Origin: CBDCWQ01 sp965223435
GTDB lineage: Bacteria > Myxococcota > Kuafuiibacteriia > Kuafuiibacteriales > Kuafuiibacteriaceae
Length of the DNA stretch: 64,000 nucleotides
NCBI GenBank assembly: GCA_965223435.1
Contig: CBDCWQ010000022.1
Location: 806,001 to 870,000 of the forward strand
Direction of reading: 5' to 3'
Part shown: in pieces, positions 7,626-16,178 of the stretch
Numbering within the stretch: the stretch's first letter is position 1
How the letters are laid out: each line of letters opens with the position of its first letter
The notes under the pieces: generated by a model
What the model was told of the DNA's origin: nothing
Database searches by the model: none
Seen by the model: the letters and a program-made list of their open reading frames with translations, nothing else
Position numbers and translations under genes: made by a program

Positions 7626-9050
7626 TTGAAAACTGAACGAAAACACCTGGAAGGCGCGACCCTCCTCATCGTCGACGACGAAAACGAACACCTGCAGTCC
7701 CTCAAGAAAATCTTCGAACGCGAAGGATGCATGGTCCATACCGCGGCCTCAGGCGAACTGGCTCTCGACGTGGTGCGAAAAGAAGCCATCCAAGTGATTC
7801 TCACAGACCTCATGATGCCCGGCATGGGCGGACAAGATTTGCTCAAAGCGGCGCGGGCGATCCGGAACGAAATAGACGTGGTCATGATGACCGCATACGC
7901 AACCATCGAGAACGCGGTCGCCGCCATGCGCGAAGGGGCCTACGACTTCATTCAAAAGCCCTTTAAATCCGCACTGGTGCTTCGGGTCATCGAGCGAGCC
8001 CTCGAGCGCCAAGCCCTGCGCGCCGAAAACATCCTCTTGCGACGCGAACTCGCCGAAGTCTCCCAGGGCTCCCCGCCCCCGATCATCGGGCGCTCCCCGG
8101 CAATGGTCGCAACCATGGAGATCATCTGGCAGGCCGCGCCCTCCACGGCCACGGTCCTCCTTTGGGGCGAGTCCGGTACGGGCAAAGAACTCCTCGCCCG
8201 CGCCATCCACACCCAATCTCCCCGTAAGGACAAACCGTTTGTGGTGGTGAACTGCGCCGCACTCCCCGAATCCATTCTCGAATCCGAACTGTTCGGCCAC
8301 GAAAAAGGGGCCTTTACCGGCGCGGGCGAAAGAAAAGAGGGCCGAATCGAACGCGCGCACACCGGTACGCTCTTTTTGGACGAAGTCGGAGAAATGTCCC
8401 TGCCCGTCCAGGCAAAACTTCTACGCATCCTTCAAGAAGGTGAATTTGAGCGCGTCGGGGGCACAGAACTTCGAAAAGTAGACTTTCGCCTGGTGGCCGC
8501 AACCAATCGAGATCTCGAAAGCAGCATCAAGGAAGGCCGCTTCCGCGAAGACCTCTACTACCGGCTCAACGTGATCGGCGTTCAGCTTCCTCCCCTTCGA
8601 GATCGTCCCGAGGACATCCCGTTGATCGCCGACCACTTCGTTCGCCACTACGCGCACAAAAACAACAAAGAGGTGTCCGGCTTCAGCGAGGCCGCCCGCA
8701 AGGCCCTGCAGCAATACGGTTGGCCGGGCAACGTCCGCGAACTCGAAAACGTAGTAGAACGGGCCGTCGTCTTGACCCGAACCGCCATCGTCGAACTCGG
8801 CGACCTCCCCCAGCCCATTCAGCAAGGCGCCGACAAACGACGGGCACACATCCATCGCAATGGTCCCCAAGTCATCATCCCGTTCGGCACCAAGCTCGAA
8901 GAAATGGAGCGCTTCATGATCCGGGAAACACTCAAAGAAACCGGCGGCGACAAGAGCCTCGCAGCCCAACTCCTCGGAATCGCGGCCAGGACCATCTACC
9001 GCAAGCTAGAAGCTGAACGCGGGCAGCAGCCCCCAGATCCGAAACCCTAA
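7626..9050 (+). CDS. NtrC-family sigma-54-dependent response regulator
   Basis: The predicted 474-residue protein has three domains in the usual order. A receiver (about 10-125) carries acidic residues DDE at 17-19, phosphoacceptor Asp61 (VILTDLMMPG) and Lys111. An AAA+ sigma-54 activation domain (about 153-390) has Walker A GESGTGKE (181-188), the sigma-54 contact loop GAFTGA (228-233), Walker B LFLDEVGEM and the R-finger region RFREDLYYRL. The C-terminus has a Fis-type helix-turn-helix (GGDKSLAAQLLGIAARTIYRKL). When phosphorylated it should remodel RNA polymerase-sigma-54. I chose TTG 7626 because AAGGAG (7615-7620) lies 5 bp upstream. The frame is open to 7491 but without a ribosome site. 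No histidine kinase gene is adjacent. Confidence 0.93.
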   Translation: MKTERKHLEGATLLIVDDENEHLQSLKKIFEREGCMVHTAASGELALDVVRKEAIQVILTDLMMPGMGGQDLLKAARAIRNEIDVVMMTAYATIENAVAAMREGAYDFIQKPFKSALVLRVIERALERQALRAENILLRRELAEVSQGSPPPIIGRSPAMVATMEIIWQAAPSTATVLLWGESGTGKELLARAIHTQSPRKDKPFVVVNCAALPESILESELFGHEKGAFTGAGERKEGRIERAHTGTLFLDEVGEMSLPVQAKLLRILQEGEFERVGGTELRKVDFRLVAATNRDLESSIKEGRFREDLYYRLNVIGVQLPPLRDRPEDIPLIADHFVRHYAHKNNKEVSGFSEAARKALQQYGWPGNVRELENVVERAVVLTRTAIVELGDLPQPIQQGADKRRAHIHRNGPQVIIPFGTKLEEMERFMIRETLKETGGDKSLAAQLLGIAARTIYRKLEAERGQQPPDPKP

Positions 9051-9216
9051 ACCAGAACGCATACATTCCCGGGCCACGTGGACCGGAAGTCCAAACGAAC
9101 GCGGAGTACGTCAGCGAGGTGAACAGCCCCATGGGTTGGAATACCCTTCGGCTACCAAGGTCCCAGACCCCTGGACGACCCTTGCTGCCCTGCCCCAAAC
9201 GGAGTAGGACAAGGTC

Positions 9217-9552
9217 ATGACTTTTGTGGTGGCTGAGCCCTGCATCAAATGCAAGTACACGGACTGCGTGGATGTTTGCCCCGTGGATTGTTTTCACGAA
9301 GGGAAAAACTTCCTCGCCATCGACCCCGACGAGTGTATCGACTGTGGCGCATGTGAGCCCGAATGCCCAACCACGGCGATCTTCGCGGAAGACGACCTCC
9401 CAGAAAAATGGGCCGAGTATCTCGAACTCAACGCCAAACTCGCCGCCGACTGGCCAGTCATCAGCGCGAAGATCGATGCCTTGCCTGAAGCCGACGAATT
9501 CAAGGATGTGGAGAGCAAACGCGACATGCTGGACGAAGCCGCAGGTCCGTGA
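9217..9552 (+). CDS. fdxA: 7Fe-8S ferredoxin FdxA
   Basis: The 111-residue sequence matches the FdxA family of dicluster ferredoxins. Cysteines 9, 17 and 50 are placed to bind the 3Fe-4S cluster and 21, 40, 43 and 46 the 4Fe-4S cluster, the same pattern as Azotobacter ferredoxin I offset by one residue. The tail after residue 55 (FAEDDLPEKWAEY...) is the typical FdxA extension. It acts as a soluble low-potential electron carrier in the cytoplasm. A purine-rich GGAGTAGGACAAGGTC stretch precedes the ATG. Neighbouring genes do not point to one partner enzyme. Confidence 0.95.
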   Translation: MTFVVAEPCIKCKYTDCVDVCPVDCFHEGKNFLAIDPDECIDCGACEPECPTTAIFAEDDLPEKWAEYLELNAKLAADWPVISAKIDALPEADEFKDVESKRDMLDEAAGP

Positions 9553-9658
9553 GCATTCGGAAAACCCGATGCGCTCCCCATGGCCTTCCAGATTTGCCGG
9601 AAGCAAGCGTGTCATCGACCAGATAGTTCGCCGCCCCGCCTGAGGCCCCCCATCCCCG

Positions 9659-10900
9659 ATGAAGGTCCTAGATCATCTCCGGTTATCGGGCTCTGGAGGG
9701 GCAAATCGGGCCATGGAGGCCGAATTTAAGCGCATCACCCGACGCGCACTGACCGACTTCCCCGCGCCGAAAGCGCAGCGTCTCGACACCCAGACCCTCC
9801 TTTACCCCTTTGATCCCGCGCTCGCTTGGGTCGCAGTCCATTACCTTCGCACACCGTCCCGGGTGTTTTGGGACCTGGTGGCCTTCAAGACCAAGCGCCT
9901 CGAACCTCTGTACGATCAGGTGCGGGCGTGGATGGCAGCATGTCGCGGAACATGGCTCAAAGACGGACTCACTTTTTCGGTCGAGCCCCGCAACGTCAGC
10001 GCTTTTGAAGCCGGGCCCCAACAAATTCGAGGCACAGTGAAAAATGGTCTCATCGAGGGCGCGGCCGCACGGGGCTTCGCACTCACATTAGACCCGGAAG
10101 ACCCGGATTTGCTTTTCTCGGTTCGCAGCGTGGATGAAAGCTTGGTGCTGTCCATCGACTTGGGGGGCCAAAGTCTCCACGCCCGGGGCTACCGCACCGA
10201 GGGCGGCTCTGCGCCCCTTCGCGAAACACTCGCCGCGCAGATGCTGATCTTGGCCCGGTGGGACCCAAGACACGATCCGTTGCTCGACCCTATGGCCGGC
10301 TCAGGGACGATTGCCATCGAAGCCCGCGCCATGGCGGTGGGCGCCCCCCTCTGGGTCGGATCTCGCCGGCCAAGGCTCGAGCGAAATCCCGCGCTGAAGA
10401 ATGCCTGCCCACCCAAAATCGACAACCTGAGCACCGAGCTCTTCCCCGGCACGGAGCCCGTCATCATGGCCAGCGACATGGACCCGCGCGCCACGCGGGC
10501 GATGGAAAGAAACATGGCCCGCGCCGGGTTCCGAGATTCCATCGCCACCCGTACCACAGATTTTCGCCTGCTCTCCCCGTCGGACGTACCCGATGGCGGG
10601 CTTTTGATCAGCAATCCACCTTACGGAGAGCGGCTCCAAGAACCCGGGGGAGAGGAAGAACTTTTGGCGCTCTACCAAGCCTTGGGCTCGTGGTTTCGGA
10701 CACTCGGCCCGGCGTGGCGAGCCTGTTTCCTTGTAGCTCACCCCGACTTCGAAGCCGCCTTCGGCGAACAACCGGTGATCAAAAAGCCGATGCACAACGG
10801 CCCCCTTTCGGGGATCTTTTTGACCTACGGCCAAGCACCATCTCGCCCCACACAGCCGCCTTCCGATAGCCCCCAGGGAACGCGCCACAGGGAGAACTGA
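9659..10900 (+). CDS. THUMP-domain rRNA (guanine-N2) methyltransferase (RlmL N-half-like)
   Basis: A 413-residue protein. The N-terminal part (about 1-165) has a THUMP-like/ferredoxin-like RNA-binding region with the RVFWDLVAFKTKRL and SIDLGGQSLHARGYRTEGG elements. The C-terminal Rossmann methyltransferase has motif I DPMAGSGTIAIEA (about residues 218-230) and catalytic motif IV SNPPYGERL (about 319-327), with ASDMDPRATRAMERN as the SAM-ribose acidic motif. This matches the N-terminal half of E. coli RlmKL, which makes m2G2445 in 23S rRNA. The C-terminal RlmK half is absent, as in many bacteria. A related tRNA m2G enzyme (TrmN/Trm14) is an alternative. The last about 20 residues are low complexity. 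Confidence 0.85.
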   Translation: MKVLDHLRLSGSGGANRAMEAEFKRITRRALTDFPAPKAQRLDTQTLLYPFDPALAWVAVHYLRTPSRVFWDLVAFKTKRLEPLYDQVRAWMAACRGTWLKDGLTFSVEPRNVSAFEAGPQQIRGTVKNGLIEGAAARGFALTLDPEDPDLLFSVRSVDESLVLSIDLGGQSLHARGYRTEGGSAPLRETLAAQMLILARWDPRHDPLLDPMAGSGTIAIEARAMAVGAPLWVGSRRPRLERNPALKNACPPKIDNLSTELFPGTEPVIMASDMDPRATRAMERNMARAGFRDSIATRTTDFRLLSPSDVPDGGLLISNPPYGERLQEPGGEEELLALYQALGSWFRTLGPAWRACFLVAHPDFEAAFGEQPVIKKPMHNGPLSGIFLTYGQAPSRPTQPPSDSPQGTRHREN

Positions 10901-10901
10901 T

Positions 10902-12176
10902 GTGCTGAAAAAGGGCGCCCTTCACTGGCAAATCTTGATTGCGATGGCCGCGGGAGTCACCATCGGTCTTTTGATCCGCCAACTCGGTTCCGCCGAAATT
11001 CTGTCCTCCGAAGCACTCAGCCTGTTCGCTTCTCTCGGTGAGGGCGCCGGAAAACTGTTCCTTGCCCTCCTCAGCATGGTGGTCGTGCCCCTGGTCTTCA
11101 CTTCCTTGGTGTCCTCGATGACTGGCCTCCGGGGTCAAGGCGAACTGAAGAAGCTGGGCGGCATCACCATCACCTTCTATTTGGTGACCAGCTTGCTGGC
11201 CATTTCCGTAGGAATCCTGGTGTCCAACCTGATTCGACCCGGCGAGGGTGTTGACTACCAAGCACTGATGGCCAAAGCCCAAGATACGGCGCATCCAGCG
11301 TTGCCCCAAAGCGCCGAGAACCCATCGGCGACCGAAGTCATCGGGGGTATTTTCTTCCGGATGATCCCACAAAACGTCATCGATGCCGCAAGCAGCAACC
11401 GGAACATGCTCGCCGTCATTTTCTTTGCTTTGCTTCTTGGGTTTTTCATCAACCGAAGTGAACACGAACGGGCGGCTCGACTGACCCATCTTTTCGAAGA
11501 CCTCTTCGAAGTGATGATGTCCATGACCCATTCCATCATCCAACTCGCGCCCTACGGAATCTTTGGCTACTTGGTATTTGTCACCATGACCACCGGCCTC
11601 GAACTTGCCTCGGCCTTAGGCTGGTACATGTTGACTGTGTTCCTTGCGCTGAGTTTCCACGCGCTGTTCACCCTTCCCCTCTTGTCCTGGATCCTGACCA
11701 AGGAAAGTCCTATCAAGCTTTTTCGGGCGGTGACCCCGGCCCTCCTCACCGCTTTTTCGACCGCATCATCAAGCGGGACCCTTCCGCTCACCATACAATG
11801 CCTCAACCGAAGCGGCATCAAGACCCGCGTCACGAGTTTCGTGCTCCCGTTGGGCGCCACCATCAACATGGACGGAACCGCGCTCTATGAAGCGGTCGCT
11901 GTTTTGTTCATTGCCCAGATGCTCGGCGACCTCACTCTTGCCCAGCAGATTGTCGTCGCAGTCACCGCGCTCCTTGCTTCGGTCGGCGCAGCCGGAATTC
12001 CTCATGCCGGCACAGTGATGATGGTGATCGTGCTCGAGGCGGTCAACCTTCCCACCGAGGCGGTCTTGACCATTCTTGCAGTGGACCGCGTTTTGGACAT
12101 GCTCCGAACCGCGGTCAATGTATGGAGCGACAGCAATGCCACCGCCGTTGTCAACGCCCTACACAAAAATGCGTAA
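10902..12176 (+). CDS. Dicarboxylate/glutamate:cation symporter (DAACS family, GltP/DctA-like)
   Basis: A 424-residue membrane protein that starts at GTG 10902, just after a GGAGA ribosome site at 10891 that overlaps the end of the methyltransferase gene. It shows the DAACS fold: eight transmembrane helices plus two re-entrant loops, with the hallmark STASSSGTLPLT loop (HP1, about residue 290) and GATINMDGTALYEAV (TM7, about 325), then the GIPHAGTVMMVIVLEAV HP2 region. The family imports glutamate, aspartate or C4-dicarboxylates with Na+ or H+. The exact substrate is not readable. The overlap with the rRNA methyltransferase suggests a shared transcript but no shared pathway. Confidence 0.93.
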   Translation: MLKKGALHWQILIAMAAGVTIGLLIRQLGSAEILSSEALSLFASLGEGAGKLFLALLSMVVVPLVFTSLVSSMTGLRGQGELKKLGGITITFYLVTSLLAISVGILVSNLIRPGEGVDYQALMAKAQDTAHPALPQSAENPSATEVIGGIFFRMIPQNVIDAASSNRNMLAVIFFALLLGFFINRSEHERAARLTHLFEDLFEVMMSMTHSIIQLAPYGIFGYLVFVTMTTGLELASALGWYMLTVFLALSFHALFTLPLLSWILTKESPIKLFRAVTPALLTAFSTASSSGTLPLTIQCLNRSGIKTRVTSFVLPLGATINMDGTALYEAVAVLFIAQMLGDLTLAQQIVVAVTALLASVGAAGIPHAGTVMMVIVLEAVNLPTEAVLTILAVDRVLDMLRTAVNVWSDSNATAVVNALHKNA

Positions 12177-12178
12177 GC

Positions 12179-12895
12179 TCAAATGCCAAACAAGCTCTCG
12201 AGGGTGGCCGACAGCTTTGTGTGCGCCTCATCTTTGAGCGGAACCCCGTGGGCGCTCAGCAGATGGCGAAAAGAAAGAGCCTTCAATCTCACAAAGTCAC
12301 TGGGTTTGGGTTCACTGGCCTTCAACCACCCCGGTCCAAGATTCGCGGTTCTAAAAAAACCGAGTTCACGCATCTTTGTCGCGGAGGGCTCATCAAAAAA
12401 TCGATCGGGCGCCACCCAGTTCTGAACGCTGTCGCAAGACAGTAAAATGCCCCCCTCGCGATCAAGAACCAAAATACCCTCGGGTTTGGCGGCGGTCTCG
12501 AAGGAAAATAAGCTGCACTTCGAAAACGGCATTTCACCACCAACCGTCAAGACTTTGTTGGTCGAACGACCACTCTCGTGTTCCATACCTTCTAGAGCCC
12601 AAAGCGGAGCCTGGTACCGGTCGAGGTAAAAGGGGTCGTCGTAACCATGGTAAGACCCCAGCTTCACAACCCCCTGAACCTTGCCCAATGCCTCGAGCTT
12701 GGAAAGGCCTGCGTCGTTGAGCCGGACTGTATTCACCAGCGTCAGAGTGTCGCCATCGCGTACGATGGTCATGTTGCGACTAAACTGCCATTGCTGTTCC
12801 ATGAAAATCGGGCGACTCGTGCCGGTCACCACAAAGATATCGGGGAAGACTTCTTCGATGTCCCCGTGGGCCATCGCTTCAGGGTACTCTGACAT
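12179..12895 (-). CDS. Metallo-hydrolase-like (MBL-fold related) protein with incomplete metal motif
   Basis: A 238-residue protein from ATG 12895, which has AAGAGGTG directly upstream; an in-frame ATG at 12928 lacks a ribosome site. Segments such as MTIVRDGDTLTLVNTVRL, LGKVQGVVKLGSYHGYDDPFYLDRY, GGILLSCDSVQNW and HLLSAHGVPLKDEAH follow the strand order of metallo-beta-lactamase-fold hydrolases. The usual HxHxDH motif appears reduced to HGYDDPFY, so it probably binds metal differently or not at all. It is convergent with the symporter gene, their stops being 2 bp apart. Function unknown; the fold assignment is moderate. Confidence 0.65.
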   Translation of the reverse strand: MSEYPEAMAHGDIEEVFPDIFVVTGTSRPIFMEQQWQFSRNMTIVRDGDTLTLVNTVRLNDAGLSKLEALGKVQGVVKLGSYHGYDDPFYLDRYQAPLWALEGMEHESGRSTNKVLTVGGEMPFSKCSLFSFETAAKPEGILVLDREGGILLSCDSVQNWVAPDRFFDEPSATKMRELGFFRTANLGPGWLKASEPKPSDFVRLKALSFRHLLSAHGVPLKDEAHTKLSATLESLFGI

Positions 12896-13033
12896 CAAAC
12901 ACCTCTTGCCCGAAGAGAAAAACACCATTGCTACACTTGCGCAAGTAACCTGAAGACCAATGGGCGTGCGGCCACACGCAAAGGCTCGCGAGGGGTCGAG
13001 CCCAAAAACCCGTGCCGTACACAGGACAAAAAG

Positions 13034-13609
13034 TCAGTCTAGAGAAGCCCGTGTAATCAAGAAATAAACATCGCGGGACTTGCCATGCTGATAGGCCAAT
13101 CCAATGGCCGTATCTTCACAAACCCGCCAAACGTCATCGGTCATCTCCCCGTACACGAGCCCACGAAAGAGCCCTTTGTTGGGAACGACAACGGGGAAGC
13201 CATCTGGCACCACCGACGGAAGTTTGGTGTAGTCGAACACCAGCGCCCCACTTTGGCCTTCTTCAATGACAAAGTAGCCCGGTCCAGCAAAGAGACTCTC
13301 TATTCGACTCGTCCGATTGTAACCCCACGCCGGGCCCTCCGAACCACGGTACACACACTTGGCCGAATTCGGCAGCACCGCTATGGAATTTCGTAGGGCG
13401 TACACTACGGGCTTGTCCACCGGCGGAACAAAAGCTTCAACTGACAGTCTGGATTGCTCTTTAACCAGAGCGTAGAGCTTGGCCAACAACTTGACCGGTA
13501 CGCTCATCAGCTCCAGCCGCCGCTCTGGCGCCGACAAAGCCTCAAGGTAGTGAGCCACGTCCTGCGCCGGCGCCTGCCCGGTCACCAAAGATGATAGCGT
13601 GTCTACCAT
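13034..13609 (-). CDS. Unknown soluble protein, 191 residues
   Basis: I do not recognise this 191-residue protein. It has a helical N-terminus (about 1-65), a middle alpha/beta part with FVPPVDKPVVYALRNSIAVLPN and a cysteine-tyrosine segment CVYRGSEGPAWGYNR, then strands VVVPNKGLFRGLVYGEM and an extended C-terminus ending YFLITRASLD. There is no signal peptide, no membrane segment and no obvious catalytic motif. The SerC gene starts 1.1 kb upstream on the same strand and ends 39 bp before this start, so it could be the last gene of that transcript. Confidence 0.55.
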   Translation of the reverse strand: MVDTLSSLVTGQAPAQDVAHYLEALSAPERRLELMSVPVKLLAKLYALVKEQSRLSVEAFVPPVDKPVVYALRNSIAVLPNSAKCVYRGSEGPAWGYNRTSRIESLFAGPGYFVIEEGQSGALVFDYTKLPSVVPDGFPVVVPNKGLFRGLVYGEMTDDVWRVCEDTAIGLAYQHGKSRDVYFLITRASLD

Positions 13610-13647
13610 CGGAGCCTCGCCAAGCCGGGATGACCGCCCTGAGACAT

Positions 13648-14736
13648 CTAGGCGTGTTTCTTTCGAAAGGCCCTCATCACCGCAACCAGGCGTGCAACGC
13701 CATCGATGGGCATCGCATTGTAGATCGATGCCCGTAGACCGCCAACGCTGCGGTGACCTTTCAATCCTTGAAGTTTGTGCTCTTCTGCGGTGGCCAAAAA
13801 CGCCTTCTCCAAGTCTTCGGTCGGCAATCGAAATACGACGTTCATCTGGGAACGCGCCGAAAGCTCCACTGGAGATCGGTAAAAGCCATCACTTTCATCG
13901 ATGGCCTCGTAGAGCGCTTTGGCCTTTTCGTGATTCTTCTTGGCGATGGCTGTGAGACCTCCCGATTCTTTGATCCAGTCGAGAACATTCCGCATCAGGT
14001 AAACCGAGAAGGTGGGAGGCGTATGGTACAGAGAGTTGGCGGCCGCATGCGTCTGGAACCGGAAAATCTTGGGGATATCAGTGCGCGCTTTCTCCATCCA
14101 TGCGCGGCTGATGATCACCAGCGCCACCCCCGAAGGCCCAAGGTTCTTTTGCGCCCCCGCATAAATAAGCCCGAACCGACCCACGTCGAGGGGCCGAGAC
14201 ATGATGTCTGAAGACATATCCGCCACCAGCGGAACTTGGCCGGTATCCGGAAACGCCTGAAATTGGGTTCCCGCGATGGTGTTGTTGGACGTCAGGTGCA
14301 CATATGCGGCGTTCTGACCGGCCTTGCATTCTTCACTGCCGGGAATGCGGACGAATTTCCCGTCAACTTCACCGGTCGCAACGGTGCGCGCCTGACCCAC
14401 GGTCTGGGCCTCGGCGAGCGCCTTTTTGGACCACGCCCCGGTCACCACGTAGTCCGCGGACTGTCCCTCGCGCACAAAGTTGAGGGGAATGGTTCCGAAC
14501 AGTCCGGATGCGCCCCCCTGAATCAAGAGAATATCGTGGCTGCTGGGTACCTCAAACAGCGACCGGACGAGGCTAAGCGTTTCCTCGTGCACCCCGCTGT
14601 AAGCTTGGCCTCGGTGGGAATGCTCTATGATTGAAATCCCCGTTCCCTGAAAATCGAGAAGCTCTTTTTGGGCGCGTTCCAATGCGGGACGTGGCAGTGC
14701 GGACGGTCCGGCGCTAAAATTCACAACGTCATTCAT
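13648..14736 (-). CDS. serC: Phosphoserine aminotransferase SerC
   Basis: The 362-residue protein matches SerC along its length: NFSAGPSALP at the start, GGASGLF (about 77-83), the SSDIMSRPLDV strand, and YAGAQKNLGPSG (about 191-202) with the PLP-binding lysine. Class V aminotransferase SerC converts 3-phosphohydroxypyruvate and glutamate to O-phospho-L-serine, and also serves pyridoxal-phosphate biosynthesis. The ATG overlaps the stop of the upstream 282-codon gene (ATGA at 14733-14736), so the two are translationally coupled. The serine pathway genes serA and serB are not in the window. Confidence 0.96.
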   Translation of the reverse strand: MNDVVNFSAGPSALPRPALERAQKELLDFQGTGISIIEHSHRGQAYSGVHEETLSLVRSLFEVPSSHDILLIQGGASGLFGTIPLNFVREGQSADYVVTGAWSKKALAEAQTVGQARTVATGEVDGKFVRIPGSEECKAGQNAAYVHLTSNNTIAGTQFQAFPDTGQVPLVADMSSDIMSRPLDVGRFGLIYAGAQKNLGPSGVALVIISRAWMEKARTDIPKIFRFQTHAAANSLYHTPPTFSVYLMRNVLDWIKESGGLTAIAKKNHEKAKALYEAIDESDGFYRSPVELSARSQMNVVFRLPTEDLEKAFLATAEEHKLQGLKGHRSVGGLRASIYNAMPIDGVARLVAVMRAFRKKHA

Positions 14737-15581
14737 CCGCGGGAACCTACAACCTCACTCGAGACCCGGCAAGGGCCTGATGACCGCAAAATCGACACCG
14801 AAGTCAGCCAAGCCCGGGGCCCGAACGGCCCCGGATCAACCGACAGCAGACGGTAAAAAGGGACGCCGTGTACCAGCCAAGTACCGATGCCCGGGGGCCA
14901 TCTTTGGATGTCCGCCTTCAGGCCAAACCGCCCCGCCAAAGCGCCGAGGGCCGTCACCCATCCTTCCTGTAGCGGCACGGGTCCACCCCAGGGGTGGGGG
15001 CCTCGATCGATGAGCCACAACCGTCGCGCCTGGGGAAATCGACTCGCACCGCGCTCCCGCCAATATCGGCTGATCGCTTCGAGCAGGAGCGTCCGACGAC
15101 ACGCCAGAGGCCCGACGTGAACCCAAGCCGGTGGACCCTCTTTGGGAAGGCTGGATGCCCATGACGCCAGGTCAAAAGGAAGGCCAAGCCCGGATGGGGT
15201 TTCGTCGCCTCGATGGGCAGGGCTTGGGACAAGCTCGGAGTGGAGCTCAAAGACCGGATCGCCTTGCGCAAGACCGCCCCGAACCGCCTTCGCCAAGCTC
15301 CGAAACCGAGCCCCCTGTTCTTCGGGGGTGATCTGGCGGCGTTCGGCGGTGGAACCAGAAAGATAGTCTAGGTCTCGAAACCAGCCTTCCAACTCGGCCC
15401 GAGTGACCGAATAACCGAGATCAGCCAGACGGCGCCCAAGCTCATCGTAGCCCGAAGAGAGATAGGCCAAAACCGGCGTATCCGACGGTGCCGCCGTCAC
15501 GCAGCCCAAAAAGGCCCGGACCAACACCGGCTCCGGGCCGGGGACGCTTGAAGAACGCATGGACTCGGGGCGGGGACCCAT
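14733..15581 (-). CDS. Unknown protein coupled to SerC
   Basis: A 282-residue protein of unrecognised family, coupled to serC by an ATGA overlap. It is rich in Arg and Pro. The sequence suggests an N-terminal Rossmann-like strand (VLAYLSSGYDELG), a glutamate-rich middle, then RGASRFPQARRLWLIDRGPHPWGG and WVTALGALAGRFGLKADIQRW. A catalytic motif is not evident and there are no membrane helices. Its presence upstream of serC may be a co-transcribed but functionally unrelated gene, or an accessory of amino-acid metabolism. A second in-frame ATG lies 7 codons downstream of the chosen start. Confidence 0.55.
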   Translation of the reverse strand: MGPRPESMRSSSVPGPEPVLVRAFLGCVTAAPSDTPVLAYLSSGYDELGRRLADLGYSVTRAELEGWFRDLDYLSGSTAERRQITPEEQGARFRSLAKAVRGGLAQGDPVFELHSELVPSPAHRGDETPSGLGLPFDLASWASSLPKEGPPAWVHVGPLACRRTLLLEAISRYWRERGASRFPQARRLWLIDRGPHPWGGPVPLQEGWVTALGALAGRFGLKADIQRWPPGIGTWLVHGVPFYRLLSVDPGPFGPRAWLTSVSILRSSGPCRVSSEVVGSRG

Positions 15582-15608
15582 AGAAAATGCAGCGTCTAAT
15601 CCAACCCA

Positions 15609-16124
15609 CTAAACCTGGGTATTCATGGTCTGTTTGACGGCTGACGTCGTCTTTTCAACAACTTTAGAGGTCAACTCAAGCTCTTGGGTGAAACGATAGA
15701 CACCCGCTTGAAGCGCAAGAAGTTCCGAAGAGCTGAACTTGCGGCCCGACAGGGCCAGCTTCATGATGCCCTCCAGCTGGTCCTGACCGGTCACCACGTC
15801 GACCATCACCCGGTGAAGGCCGTTGTGGGCAGGCTTGGTATCGAGCGCCTGGCCTATGGCCGGGATGCTTGGTCCAACTTGAGCCCCCCTGGCCGCCCGG
15901 AGCACATCATGGGCGCCAAGAGCCCCCTTGGCCTCCGCGGAGGCCCCAACCCGCTTATGTCCAAGGGCGTCTTCAAACTGAATCTCAGACGTCGGTTGAA
16001 CCTGGTGCGCTTGCTGGGTCTCCTGCGTCTCCGCAATTTGCTCTTGCTGCTGCATAGCCGACTGCAGCTCGTTCATCATTTCTTGGGCGACCTTGGAAGC
16101 ACCACTTGAAATCGGATCGCTCAT
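15609..16124 (-). CDS. sctI: Type III secretion inner-rod protein SctI (YscI/HrpB-like)
   Basis: A 171-residue protein whose last 50 residues (LALSGRKFSSSELLALQAGVY, then ELELTSKVVEKTTSAVKQTMNTQV) match the conserved C-terminus of T3SS inner-rod proteins. In other members this end forms the amphipathic helix that packs in the needle base. The N-terminal half is a Gln-rich linker, as in longer SctI homologues. The AGGAGG ribosome site precedes ATG 16124. It is the last gene of a minus-strand group with a FliA-type sigma factor and small helper proteins. The basal body, ATPase and export apparatus genes of a T3SS are not in the window. Confidence 0.75.
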   Translation of the reverse strand: MSDPISSGASKVAQEMMNELQSAMQQQEQIAETQETQQAHQVQPTSEIQFEDALGHKRVGASAEAKGALGAHDVLRAARGAQVGPSIPAIGQALDTKPAHNGLHRVMVDVVTGQDQLEGIMKLALSGRKFSSSELLALQAGVYRFTQELELTSKVVEKTTSAVKQTMNTQV

Positions 16125-16178
16125 AGAAACCTCCTCCGAATACCACAGAAGCCGCGAGCACGGCTCTCGTTGGTTGTA